Under the pieces are notes generated by a model. That model saw only the letters and a list, made by a program, of their open reading frames with translations. It was not told the origin of the DNA and ran no database searches. Made by a program: the position numbers and the translations under genes. Positions 53,502 through 61,256 of a DNA stretch of 64,000 nucleotides are shown piece by piece. The DNA is taken from the NCBI GenBank assembly GCA_017510445.1, contig JAFWNF010000003.1, positions 169,164-233,163 of the forward strand. Reading direction: 5' to 3'. The DNA is from Candidatus Saccharimonadota bacterium. Lineage in GTDB: Bacteria > Patescibacteriota > Saccharimonadia > Saccharimonadales > Saccharimonadaceae. Numbering within the stretch: the stretch's first letter is position 1; every line of letters starts with the position of its first letter.

Positions 53502-54569
53502 TTATTTCGCGATAGAAAGTGAGATCTTTCTTCCCTCTTTATCGATATCGAGAACTTTAAAGTTCTTTCTTTCGTTTAGAGTAAAGATTTTCTCTGGATC
53601 GACATCGCTACCTTCACCAAGCTCAGAAACATGGACAAGTGCTTCAACAGCTGGAGAAATTTGGACAAATGCTCCAAATGGAGTAATTCTTGTCACGGTT
53701 CCCTCAACTTTTGAACCTTTCTTAAGGTTTTCAACCTCTGAAAGCCATGGATCTTCAACGAGTTGTTTCATTGAGAGAGACAAACGCTCTTTATCAATAG
53801 CAATGATTTTTGCTTCGATAGTTTCACCAACTTTGACATAATCGGCCGGGTTATTAACACGTTCCCAAGAAATCTCGGAAATATGGATAAGACCTTCAAT
53901 CCCATCGACATTAACAAACACGCCAAAGTCGACAACTCCAGTAACAACACCTTTAACGGTATCGCCAACGGCAAGTTCTGCAAATCTAGCAGCCAAGCCA
54001 TCTTTGATAGCTTCTTTTTCTGAGAAAATTAGCTTGTTTTCTTTCTTAATAGCATCCAAAATACGAACTTTAATTGGTTTGCCAACTAGAGAGTTGAGTC
54101 TCTGGAGAATCTCATCTTTGTCGGATGAACCAACTCTTGGATAATGTTCTGCTGAAAGTTGAGAAACTGGCAAAAATCCACGAATTCCTTCATATTCAAC
54201 GAGAAGGCCACCACGATTTGCGTCAAATGGCGTAATCTCAACGATTTCCGCATTATCAAGTTTAGCTTGAATTTCGTCCCATCCCTTATCTTTAACTGCT
54301 TTTCTGAGCGAAAGAAGAACGTATCCGTCTCCCATTTCCGCATCAATCACTGAAGCTGTAACTTCGTCGCCAACATTCAAGTTGCGGGCAAAAGAAGCTT
54401 CACGGCGAGGAACGAGTCCAACACCTTGGGCGCCGAGATCGATAAGAATCTCGTGCTTTTTTACAGATAGAACTGTTCCTTCAACAGTATCTCCTGCAAC
54501 TGCTTTTTTTACAGAATCATCAGCACTAGCCAACAATTCATCCATTGTCATTTTTTTGGCATCAGCCAT
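53502..54569 (-). CDS. rpsA: 30S ribosomal protein S1 (four S1 domains)
   Basis: RNA-binding protein that recruits mRNA to the ribosome. Four S1 motifs are seen, starting near residues 25, 105, 195 and 280 (for example GVVDFGVFVNVDGIEGLIHISEI-type and FGAFVQISPAVEALVHVSEL). 355 residues versus six domains in Escherichia coli. The leader contains an extended stem (54587-54631) that could support autoregulation. The -10 box TAAAAT is at 54639-54644. Confidence 0.93.
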   Translation of the reverse strand: MADAKKMTMDELLASADDSVKKAVAGDTVEGTVLSVKKHEILIDLGAQGVGLVPRREASFARNLNVGDEVTASVIDAEMGDGYVLLSLRKAVKDKGWDEIQAKLDNAEIVEITPFDANRGGLLVEYEGIRGFLPVSQLSAEHYPRVGSSDKDEILQRLNSLVGKPIKVRILDAIKKENKLIFSEKEAIKDGLAARFAELAVGDTVKGVVTGVVDFGVFVNVDGIEGLIHISEISWERVNNPADYVKVGETIEAKIIAIDKERLSLSMKQLVEDPWLSEVENLKKGSKVEGTVTRITPFGAFVQISPAVEALVHVSELGEGSDVDPEKIFTLNERKNFKVLDIDKEGRKISLSIAK

Positions 54570-54586
54570 ATATTATTTTTTCCTTC

Positions 54587-54644
54587 CTTAGACCCGTTCA
54601 AAAATCCCCCTGCTTTTGAACGAGCCTAAACTCCCTGTATTTTA
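54587..54644 (-). promoter_or_regulatory. rpsA promoter and structured leader
   Basis: TAAAAT (54639-54644) precedes a stem in which CTTAGACCCGTTCAAAA pairs with TTTTGAACGAGCCTAAA with two small internal loops. It occupies nearly the whole leader, as expected of an S1 autoregulatory structure. No experimental class was recognised. Confidence 0.5.
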
Positions 54645-54697
54645 CCAAAAAACCTTAAAAAAGTAAACCCTAACGATTTCTGTGCTAAAATAAAACT

Positions 54698-55480
54698 ATG
54701 CATATCGCGATTGATGTTGGTGCTACAAAAACTTTGATTGCGCTTTTTTCTGAACACGGACGTTGTCTAAAGCGTATAAAATTTTTAACCAACAAAAATC
54801 CAAACCTTTTCCTCTCTGAACTCACCTCTAATTTGCAACCTTTTCAAAAGAAAAAAATCCACTCTATAACCGTTGCTGTTCCAGCCATTGTAGAAAAAGA
54901 TTGTTCATTTTCACCAAAAAATCTACCATGGAAAAATTTCAACTTAGTTCCCGAATTAAAAAACATGTTCAAAGATTCACGAATCTCCGTTTTGAACGAT
55001 GCTGACTTAGCCACGCTTTTCGAATCCGGTTTTTATAAAGGAAAAGTTATTTATCTCACTTTTAGTACGGGAATCGGTGGCGGTATCGCCAAAGACGGCG
55101 TGGTCCAAAAACAATCCGCCTCCTTCGAACCAGGCCACGTTCTCTATCATTTTGGCGATTCTGATCGCGAATGGGAGAAACTCGCTTCTGCAAAAGCCTT
55201 AAAATCCGTTTTTAGGACTAGCGTTCGAAAAATTAATAAAAAATCTTCTTTTGATGCCATCGCCTTCCGTCTTTCGCTTGGTCTTAAAAACATCATCAAC
55301 CATTACCACCCCGATGTTATTATTATCGGTGGTCCGCTCGGCTTGATTTTTAATAACATTCGCCCCTATTTAAAAGATTACCTTTTCCCAAACGTAAATT
55401 CCCTCCCCAAACTCGTCAAAGCCAAACGCCCCGAAGAATCTACCATCTATGGATGCTACCTCTATGGAAAATTCCATTAA
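54698..55480 (+). CDS. ROK-family sugar kinase-like protein
   Basis: A 260-residue ASKHA-fold protein. The phosphate loop AIDVGATKTLIAL, LNDADLATLFE (catalytic aspartate) and TFSTGIGGGIAKDG are ROK-like, and IIIGGPLGLIF is the adenosine motif. The ROK zinc-binding CxCGxxGC motif is missing. It probably phosphorylates glucose or an amino sugar; the exact substrate is unclear. TAAAAT (54686-54691) is exactly 6 bases before the ATG, so it is leaderless. It overlaps the next gene. Confidence 0.8.
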   Translation: MHIAIDVGATKTLIALFSEHGRCLKRIKFLTNKNPNLFLSELTSNLQPFQKKKIHSITVAVPAIVEKDCSFSPKNLPWKNFNLVPELKNMFKDSRISVLNDADLATLFESGFYKGKVIYLTFSTGIGGGIAKDGVVQKQSASFEPGHVLYHFGDSDREWEKLASAKALKSVFRTSVRKINKKSSFDAIAFRLSLGLKNIINHYHPDVIIIGGPLGLIFNNIRPYLKDYLFPNVNSLPKLVKAKRPEESTIYGCYLYGKFH

Positions 55481-55865
55481 ATTCCTTGTCAGTATCAAAA
55501 AAACCTACCCTGAATTCAATTTTAAACAGGGGAAACGTTTTTCTTTTCACCCCAAAAAAACTATCACCTACTCAGAAACCGAGAATAATTTCGAGCTTCT
55601 TCTTCTCCACGAGCTCGGCCATGCCCTAAACGGCGATTTTTCCTTCAAGACCGACATCGAACGCTTAAAAATCGAAATGAATGCCTGGGAAACCGCAAAA
55701 AAGCTTGCAAACTCCCTAAACGTCACTTATGATGAAGAATTTATCGAAAACGAACTCGATTCTTATCGAAACTGGCTCCACAAAAAATCTCTCTGCAAAT
55801 CCTGTGGTCTAACCCGTTACCAAACCCCCGACGGGGTCTATCACTGCCCCCACTGTGAGCTCTAA
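55449..55865 (+). CDS. IrrE/ImmA-like zinc metallopeptidase with C-terminal zinc ribbon
   Basis: A 138-residue protein. LLLHELGHALNGDF is a gluzincin HExxH motif with an Asp downstream, followed by FKTDIERLKIEMNAWETA, where the third ligand glutamate would lie. The C-terminal CKSCGLTRYQTPDGVYHCPHCEL is a treble-clef zinc ribbon. ImmA/IrrE-type peptidases cleave repressors. The start is ATG 55449 or the in-frame ATG at 55464; either overlaps the kinase gene, so translation is coupled. The partner regulator is unknown. Confidence 0.7.
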   Translation: MDATSMENSIKFLVSIKKTYPEFNFKQGKRFSFHPKKTITYSETENNFELLLLHELGHALNGDFSFKTDIERLKIEMNAWETAKKLANSLNVTYDEEFIENELDSYRNWLHKKSLCKSCGLTRYQTPDGVYHCPHCEL

Positions 55866-56161
55866 ACCTCTTTTACGAACGCTCCGTTGATTGTCTTCCC
55901 TTTTCTTTCTTTTATCTCGTCATATGCCGACCTAAGGCAATCTATTACATCATATCCTAAAATATTTGCTTCTATAATCAAAACAACTAGAGTATCTCCT
56001 ATTGCATCTTTCATTTCAGGAGAATCAAATTTACCCCTGGTAAGTTCATGGTTCATTTCTCCTAGTTCCTCGATCAACTTGCACATCTGCATCTTCGGAT
56101 CATCAATTCCCTTTTCTGCGCCCCATTTTTTTACTGCATTAATAAGTTCATCAGTATTCAT
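55862..56161 (-). CDS. MazG-like nucleotide pyrophosphohydrolase
   Basis: A 99-residue all-helical NTP-PPase. The metal-binding CKLIEELGEMNHEL and DAIGDTLVVLII (the ExxE...ExxD pattern) mark the MazG superfamily, which hydrolyses non-canonical or excess NTPs. Single-domain, unlike Escherichia coli MazG. The start has a very strong AAAGGAGG site and a TATAAT-like box (TGTATAATAG) just upstream. Convergent with the metallopeptidase gene, with stops overlapping by 4 bases. Confidence 0.85.
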   Translation of the reverse strand: MNTDELINAVKKWGAEKGIDDPKMQMCKLIEELGEMNHELTRGKFDSPEMKDAIGDTLVVLIIEANILGYDVIDCLRSAYDEIKERKGKTINGAFVKEV

Positions 56162-56261
56162 TTTTACCTCCTTTTTCTCTATTATACATCAGTTTTAAAA
56201 CAAAAAGAAAGTCAGGACATGCACCTGATCTAAATAATCATGAATCAAAAAAGAAGTTAGG

Positions 56262-56285
56262 ACATGTGCCTAACTTCTTTTTCAT
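56262..56285. terminator. Bidirectional terminator
   Basis: AAAGAAGTTAGG/CCTAACTTCTTT with ACATGTG loop and long A- and T-runs. A related smaller hairpin (TCAGG-acatgca-CCTGA) precedes it at 56210-56230. Confidence 0.75.
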
Positions 56286-56336
56286 ACTAGTTCTTTTCGT
56301 TGGGGCTTTTCTTTCTAAGAAAAGTCCCAAGTGTAT

Positions 56337-56540
56337 TTAGGCAACTTTTTTAGCAGGGCCACGACGAGAAATTCGTCCACCTTTAGCACCGGCGATTTTA
56401 GCAAGTGCTGGGTTAGCGGCAAAACCGCCAGTGTGACCATTTTGACCACCTTTTTGACCAATACGGGCATAAAATTCTTTACCGTATTTGGCTTTATTGG
56501 TTGCAGCAGCTTTTAAGCCACCAGCTTTGGTTCCAGCCAT
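56337..56540 (-). CDS. KGG-motif small glycine-rich protein
   Basis: A 67-residue basic protein with repeated GG motifs (GTKAGG, IGQKGGQNGHTGG, AGAKGGRISRRG), like the KGG/con-10/YciG stress protein family; these intrinsically disordered proteins are linked to desiccation and general stress. The start is preceded by an AAAGAGAG purine tract. The conserved lysine-glycine-glycine blocks and small size make it likely to be abundant. Its role in this organism is inferred. Confidence 0.7.
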   Translation of the reverse strand: MAGTKAGGLKAAATNKAKYGKEFYARIGQKGGQNGHTGGFAANPALAKIAGAKGGRISRRGPAKKVA

Positions 56541-56733
56541 TCTGAAACTCTCTTTCTGCCCACCAAATTTAAAACATTTCTATTAATCCCACCCTTTTTT
56601 CAGAGTGATTACGTCCATTATATCATACTGCTTTCGTTTTGTCAATAAGCATTTTCACTTTTTTATGTTATAATATGCGAACAAACATCCGAACAAAAAA
56701 TAAACATTTTTACACAAAATGTGGAAAAAACCA

Positions 56734-56858
56734 TTGACATTATTCACATTGTGATATACAATAGGGGTAGTTTGAACAAAACCACTGCGAGGTTGCTCAA
56801 ACTTATGACCTATTATTCTTTTAGAACCGCTGGCAAAATAGCAGCGGTTCTGCTTTTT
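56734..56858 (+). ncRNA. Candidate 92-nt small RNA with consensus promoter and terminator
   Basis: TTGACA (56734-56739), a 17-base spacer and TACAAT (56757-56762) form one of the best promoters in the window. About 92 transcribed bases follow: a stem AGTTTGA/TCAAACT enclosing CAA/TTG, a short A/T-rich linker, then a terminator AGAACCGCTG/CAGCGGTTCT with T-run (56823-56858). No gene follows on this strand for 820 bases. It does not show the conserved SRP loop or 6S bubble. A function as a trans-acting sRNA is inferred. Confidence 0.6.
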
Positions 56859-56934
56859 GTCAATTTTTTATCCAATTTAATCAAAAAACTAAAATTCTCT
56901 ATTCTCATTTTTTAAATGGGTTAAAGCCTTAAAC

Positions 56935-56965
56935 GCTCAAAAAACGCCCTTCGGGCGATTTTTTT
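56935..56965 (-). terminator. tRNA-Ala terminator
   Basis: CGCCC/GGGCG hairpin with A- and T-runs directly after the tRNA-Ala gene on the minus strand. Confidence 0.75.
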
Positions 56966-56977
56966 ATAAGCTAAATA

Positions 56978-57054
56978 TGGTGGAGTAACAGGGACTCAAA
57001 CCCTGGACCTCTGCCTTGCAAAGGCAGCGCTCTAATCAACTGAGCTATTACCCC
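56978..57054 (-). tRNA. tRNA-Ala (TGC)
   Basis: Cloverleaf with acceptor GGGGTAA/TTACTCC (one G-U), D-arm AGCTCAGTTGATTAGAGC, anticodon loop TTTGCAA with TGC, T-arm CAGGGTTTGAGTCCCTG, discriminator A and encoded CCA. Confidence 0.95.
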
Positions 57055-57094
57055 TTACTCTTCTATCATATCTCATCTTCACAAAAAAATCAAG

Positions 57095-57622
57095 CTAGAG
57101 AACATTCCTCCTCACCCACTCATACATCGCAATTCCGGCCGCTACCCCAACATTCACCGATCTAGTTGATCCAAAGCTCTCAATTTCAAGCACTTCATCC
57201 GCTTCCTCTAACAATCCCCTAGAAATTCCATCTCCCTCGCTTCCAAACACCAAGGTCGTATTTTTTGGCAATTTCCCTTGAGATAAAGGCAAAACTCTCT
57301 CTGTATTGTTCTCGATTGCGACAATCTTCCGTTCCCTCTCCTTCTGATCTTTCAAAAAATCCGCCAAATTCTCCCAGTGCAAAATCTCAATATACTTATC
57401 TGTGCACATCGCTCCCCTGCGGTTATACTTCTTATTTCCTATAATATGCACTTTAGAGACGTTAAAATTGTTTGCACTCCTTACAATCGTCCCCACGTTA
57501 AAATCGTGCGAAACATTTTCAATCGCCACCTCTAGAAAATTGCGTTTTTTCGAAAGCGCATCAAAAACTTCATCATTCTCCATTCCCTTATACTCATCTA
57601 TAAGATTTCTCGTATCTTCCAT
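57095..57622 (-). CDS. TrmH/SpoU-type RNA 2'-O-methyltransferase
   Basis: SPOUT-fold methyltransferase. HDFNVGTIVRSANNFNV (motif 1), LVFGSEGDGIS (motif 2) and SFGSTRSVNVGVAAGIAMYEW (motif 3) make up the knotted SAM site. 175 residues, no N-terminal RNA-binding domain; the target may be tRNA or rRNA. TATAAT (57629-57634) is exactly 6 bases before the ATG: leaderless. Confidence 0.92.
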   Translation of the reverse strand: MEDTRNLIDEYKGMENDEVFDALSKKRNFLEVAIENVSHDFNVGTIVRSANNFNVSKVHIIGNKKYNRRGAMCTDKYIEILHWENLADFLKDQKERERKIVAIENNTERVLPLSQGKLPKNTTLVFGSEGDGISRGLLEEADEVLEIESFGSTRSVNVGVAAGIAMYEWVRRNVL

Positions 57623-57682
57623 GTCCGTATTATACCATGCTTAGTAGTTCCCTATTATTTTCAAAAATGCTACAATATCCTT

Positions 57683-60016
57683 ATGGAAAAATTCGAATCC
57701 ATTTCCTCTATTAATTCCAAAGAGCAGTCATCAAACTCAGAAAATTCTTCTAAACAAACCAAAGAAATCCTTAACAGTGATACTGCAAAAAGTATCCTTC
57801 CGTATCTTACTCTTAATCTTATTTCCGAAGAAGAACAAGCTAATATTTTAGAACTAGTTGAAAGTCTCGATTTTTCTTCTTCTCATAGGGGACGACCATC
57901 ATATTCCTTTCTAATAGAGCATAGAATAGCAGATTTAGCCGGCGAAGGAAAAAAGTACGAAGAAGACAGAATCATCACTAAAAAACATAGTGAAGCTAGA
58001 AAACTATTCTGCGCTGCCATACTCGATAAATATAACAATAGCGACAACGACGGAAAATGGGCCATCTACGAGAACTTTTTTTCCTTCTCGCCTAGTTTTT
58101 CCTCTTATTGTGGTGGTTTGGAAAGTAGCCTTGAGCTTCTCTCTATTGCCGAACGTTCAAATAAAAACGATTGCGCTAGAGACATTTATGACGAAGTTGT
58201 TTATGATTATTCATTCTCCGACTCTAATCCCTTTAAAGAAATCCTCACGAGTAAAAACATATCACCACTAAAGCAACTTCAATTGCTTACCGTAATTAAT
58301 AGCATCTCAAATCACTGTGGAGAAGATGGCTGGAGCGCAAAAGCCCTTAAAAAAATTGAGGAAGCCTTTACTTCCTTGTCAGAGAATAAAAATTCTACTC
58401 CTTTAATCCAAATTATATCAGAATCATACTCCCAAGAAATTCGTGATCGCTTTAATACTAAATGGGTCGAAATAGATGAAGACGATCCAAAATATGACGA
58501 ATACTTTATAGAGTACGAACTAAAGAAACGGGAAATCAAATCTGAACAAGAACAGCTTCACCACGATTTCCCCGCTCTCCCAGAAAATCGTTTTTTGACC
58601 ATTATCGCCCCCGGAATAGCCGCTACCGCTACAGAAAATGATCGTATAGATAACTTCTCTAATAAAACTGGCAGAAAAACAGCCTCTCCATTAAACTATT
58701 CAGCAAAAAACACCTTTGGGTTAACTCAAGAAGAACTTTTTCTCATCAGTTCAGCCCATAGTCCAACAACAAAACAACTCCTAGATAAGCAATTAAATCT
58801 AAATCTCTCCGAAATTCCTATAGAGTCTCAAGCGCATCTTCTAAAGTTCATGACCAAAGCGAACAACGACCGTTTCGGAAAGCTCACAGCCGTCCTCAAA
58901 AACACCAAAAATGAAAATCTTCGCAAAAAACTTCTCGAAAACTTCGTCGCTGTTGACTTTGGTGAAGATTTCGGCGATTCCCTACTTTCTATTACTAGTT
59001 CAGAAAAAATAACGGACGAAGAAAAACTCAAAATTTTCAAAAGTTTGGGTTCTTGTCGCAAATCAATCAAATCAGTCGCCAATCTATTTAGGGGGGTTGA
59101 CGACAGACGATTCACTAAGCAATTATCTCGCGCCGCTAACGAACGTCTCACTGATATTATCACCGTCTTTAAGGAAATCGGCGAAAAAGGCTCCGTTTCG
59201 GCCAATCTGGAACAATTCGGAGAAGCGCATTTTAATCTCAAAAACGCTATGGAAGCTCTAGAATATGAACGAAAAAGCCTTAGGATTATTAGTGGCACCT
59301 TATGTGACGCCCAAAAAGGAGAAGAAGGTGCCTTTGCTGAAGAAGTTATTGGCCCTAGTTATAACCGCAATAGTCACATTTTTAATTTTTACTCAAAAGA
59401 TTATGGCCATGTTCTGCTCTATGTCCGTCCTGAAGGCTCTGAAAGCTTTAAGTCGACTTATGAGTACGGCAATAAAACTGGAATAGAGGCCTCTATTAGC
59501 TTTATCGTCAATCCAATTAGCCCCTTACAACTTCCATCTCCTTTTCGTCCTCATAAAGATGCTCTCAAAAATCCTCATTTTTACGATGAGTCCACAATGG
59601 ACAAAGTCAGCGCCATCCGCCTCGACCGCGAAGGTCGCACAAAAAATATGGCCGCAAATGACCCGAAACGCAGCCCAATAAACAAGTCTGGCTCTATTTC
59701 TGTCGATCTTGCCGCCATTGGCGACCGAGCCGACACTCCTTCCGGAAAAATTGCTAGACTTATCAGCGTTGGCAACAAATTACGCCAAAAAAACGCCCAA
59801 TTAAACCACAACACCAACTGGTTTGATCAAGAATATGGCAATGAAGATCAATTCAGACGTATTGCTAATGTTGCTATACTCTACGCAAAAGGAGTATCAG
59901 AATCTCACCCGCCATCCAGAAATCAAGAAAGCTTTACTAACCTCTTACGCGCCAAAACTGGAAAAAAAGCCCTGGTTCTGACTTCTGCTGCACCCAAAGA
60001 AAACCCCGCCGCATAA
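57683..60016 (+). CDS. Large hypothetical protein (777 residues)
   Basis: A soluble, mostly helical protein without signal or membrane helix; the first 45 residues are Ser/Glu-rich and disordered. Residues about 300-560 look like a helical repeat region (KTASPLNYSAKNTFGLTQEE, LLKFMTKANNDRFGKL, LRKKLLENFVAVDFGEDFG). The C-terminal 220 residues look like a separate mixed alpha/beta domain (SHIFNFYSKDYGHVLLYVRPEG, FRPHKDALKNPHFYDES, AAIGDRADTPSGKIARL). No family was recognised. TACAAT (57671-57676) is exactly 6 bases before the ATG. It borders the accessory cassette region, whose terminator its end overlaps. Confidence 0.7.
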   Translation: MEKFESISSINSKEQSSNSENSSKQTKEILNSDTAKSILPYLTLNLISEEEQANILELVESLDFSSSHRGRPSYSFLIEHRIADLAGEGKKYEEDRIITKKHSEARKLFCAAILDKYNNSDNDGKWAIYENFFSFSPSFSSYCGGLESSLELLSIAERSNKNDCARDIYDEVVYDYSFSDSNPFKEILTSKNISPLKQLQLLTVINSISNHCGEDGWSAKALKKIEEAFTSLSENKNSTPLIQIISESYSQEIRDRFNTKWVEIDEDDPKYDEYFIEYELKKREIKSEQEQLHHDFPALPENRFLTIIAPGIAATATENDRIDNFSNKTGRKTASPLNYSAKNTFGLTQEELFLISSAHSPTTKQLLDKQLNLNLSEIPIESQAHLLKFMTKANNDRFGKLTAVLKNTKNENLRKKLLENFVAVDFGEDFGDSLLSITSSEKITDEEKLKIFKSLGSCRKSIKSVANLFRGVDDRRFTKQLSRAANERLTDIITVFKEIGEKGSVSANLEQFGEAHFNLKNAMEALEYERKSLRIISGTLCDAQKGEEGAFAEEVIGPSYNRNSHIFNFYSKDYGHVLLYVRPEGSESFKSTYEYGNKTGIEASISFIVNPISPLQLPSPFRPHKDALKNPHFYDESTMDKVSAIRLDREGRTKNMAANDPKRSPINKSGSISVDLAAIGDRADTPSGKIARLISVGNKLRQKNAQLNHNTNWFDQEYGNEDQFRRIANVAILYAKGVSESHPPSRNQESFTNLLRAKTGKKALVLTSAAPKENPAA

Positions 60017-60120
60017 AAATACCCCCCGACGCTTTTGCGCCGAGGGATTATATTAAAGATTTTTTGTTTGGCCCGAGCAAGGGCTACGGAGAAAATCTGT
60101 CTTAAAAACTCCGTTTTGAA
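60016..60120 (-). repeat. Conserved 3' module, copy A (hairpins and terminator)
   Basis: On the minus strand: ACGGAG/CTCCGT hairpin, AGCCC...GGGCC hairpin, then the terminator CCCTCGGCGC-aaaa-GCGTCGGGGG with a T-run (60020-60048). It matches 62947-63065 over about 105 bases. Stem positions swap G-C and G-U between copies on the minus strand only, which supports transcription in that direction. The hairpin may also end the plus-strand gene at 57683. Confidence 0.7.
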
Positions 60121-60400
60121 CAATGGTTTTGTTTCTCGGTTTTGCCGAAGGAAGATCCAAAACTCCCTTTGAGTCTCGACAAATCTAGACACTATCTCCT
60201 CGAAAGGATAATCTTGCCCTAGACTCTAGGAATGATCAAAGCGCTTTAACCACTCCAAAGCATTATCGTAATGCTATCGCCTCAGGGTTCAGACTCAAAA
60301 CCCCGTTCTGTTGCCAGGTGTACCTCAGGCGACCACAGGCCGCCAGATGGTATGCTTCCACCCCGAATCTTATTCAACCTTCACCGTGCTAAGCCAGCGC
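60121..60400 (-). other. Structured region between the DUF1874 gene and its 3' module
   Basis: No gene is evident. On the minus strand it holds several perfect hairpins: GCTAAGC-gctg-GCTTAGC, GCATTA-cga-TAATGC, CCTAGA-g-TCTAGG and a GGCG/CGCC stem. It may be a structured 3' UTR or a non-coding RNA embedded in the cassette transcript. The matching part is absent from cassette B, where the CDS runs directly into the 3' module. Confidence 0.4.
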
Positions 60401-60745
60401 TTAGCCAACAACCGTATACACGGAGAAAGAGAAACTCGCCGAAGCAATTTCCTCTTCCGTGTATTCGTGGCGGTCGGTAAGTCGCGGAAGACCGCGGACT
60501 CCCATCACCACGAGTCGGTCGCCGACCCCGAGAACTACCCTTGCGGGCGTTTCCGGGATCTCGACGTCGATGCCAAAGCGCGAACGCATGGCATCAATCG
60601 TCGGGGCGTGAGACGGATTGAGGCAAGGAGCAAGCTCCCCCCTCTCCGCCATCTCGCGCACGGTTGCGGGCTCAATTGCCTGCCGAGTGATTTGGCAATC
60701 ACCGACAAACATCGAATCCGCAAGAGCGAACCCGAAGAAAGTCAT
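60401..60745 (-). CDS. DUF1874-like protein (AcrIII-1/Crn2 ring-nuclease fold candidate)
   Basis: A 114-residue protein resembling DUF1874 (STIV B116-like) along its whole length: FALADSMF start, LAPCLNPSHAPTIDAMRSRFG, ARVVLGVGDRLVV, PRLTDRHEYTEEEI and SFSVYTVV end. AcrIII-1 and Crn2 of this fold cleave cyclic tetra-adenylate and so shut off type III CRISPR. His46 falls where their catalytic histidine lies, Arg88 where the conserved arginine lies, and Asp91 where a glutamate is usual. The gene is clearly more GC-rich than the genome. It has a strong AAGGAGGTG site and a 380-base structured leader with a consensus promoter. No CRISPR locus is in the window. It could instead be a structural DUF1874 homologue without nuclease activity. 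Confidence 0.65.
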   Translation of the reverse strand: MTFFGFALADSMFVGDCQITRQAIEPATVREMAERGELAPCLNPSHAPTIDAMRSRFGIDVEIPETPARVVLGVGDRLVVMGVRGLPRLTDRHEYTEEEIASASFSFSVYTVVG

Positions 60746-60870
60746 TTTTTCACCTCCTTCTTCGGAAAAATTTCCGTTATCTCTAACGGATTAAGAAATC
60801 TCTAGCTTAGAAATCTCTTAATCCGCCAGGATAACATATTGTAAACGTACCGCTGCTTCCGCTTTCGCGG
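60746..60870 (-). other. Unique part of the DUF1874 leader
   Basis: Between the 141-bp conserved module and the start codon. On the minus strand it contains the stem GGATTAAGA/TCTTAATCC capped by TCTA-agc-TAGA, close to the ribosome site, and a CGCGAAAGCG hairpin. The stem could control access to the Shine-Dalgarno site. Confidence 0.4.
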
Positions 60871-61011
60871 TCACGAGCAGAGCTGGGAGAATAAGTTGTT
60901 TATCTTATTCCACCCGGCTCAGCCCGTGCATAACAAGCTGAGTTTATATATCCTACTTTATTAGGATGTGCCCACCCTAAATAATTGTTATCAGGATAAT
61001 TAAATAATGCA
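60871..61011 (-). repeat. 141-bp leader module, copy A
   Basis: Identical base for base to 63860-64000 (which reaches the window edge, so the repeat may be longer). On the minus strand it folds into TTATC-CT-GATAA, ATCCTA-ataaag-TAGGAT, CTCAGC...GCTGAG and GAATAAG...CTTATTC hairpins. It lies in the 5' leader of the DUF1874 gene. Identity between flanking sequences drops sharply outside the module. Confidence 0.85.
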
Positions 61012-61131
61012 TTTCTAAAGGTTCATTAATACCGGTATAGGAAGAAGTAATTAATTTCTACTTCCCTGCTCACCCACCATGATATTAACTCTGCGCAATC
61101 TCACAACACATTTGCTTGATTGTTGCCACCA

Positions 61132-61159
61132 TTATACCAAACTTCTTATGTTTTGTCAA
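61132..61159 (-). promoter_or_regulatory. Consensus promoter of cassette A
   Basis: Perfect TTGACA (61154-61159), 16-base spacer and perfect TATAAT (61132-61137) on the minus strand. Transcription would start near 61125 and cross the leader module into the DUF1874 gene. Confidence 0.75.
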
Positions 61160-61204
61160 TATTAAACCAACAATAATAAATTTTACAGGGGTAGAATTTA
61201 GAAA

Positions 61205-61250
61205 TTTTGTCGAAATTGGTTCGACAAAAGCATAAATGGTATGATATAAT
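61205..61250 (+). promoter_or_regulatory. Operator-like inverted repeat and promoter of the TrmB-like gene
   Basis: A perfect 10-bp inverted repeat, TTTTGTCGAA-attgg-TTCGACAAAA (61205-61229), covers the -35 region of a promoter with TATAAT at 61245-61250, exactly 6 bases before the TrmB-like ATG. The position suggests autorepression. It lies about 50 bases from the divergent cassette A promoter and may control both. Confidence 0.65.
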
Positions 61251-61256
61251 ACCTAT

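Noticed and set aside
60121..60480. Short plus-strand frames (60271-60480, 60311-60805)
   Set aside because: They run antisense to the DUF1874 gene and its structured 3' region, lack ribosome sites and have unlikely composition.
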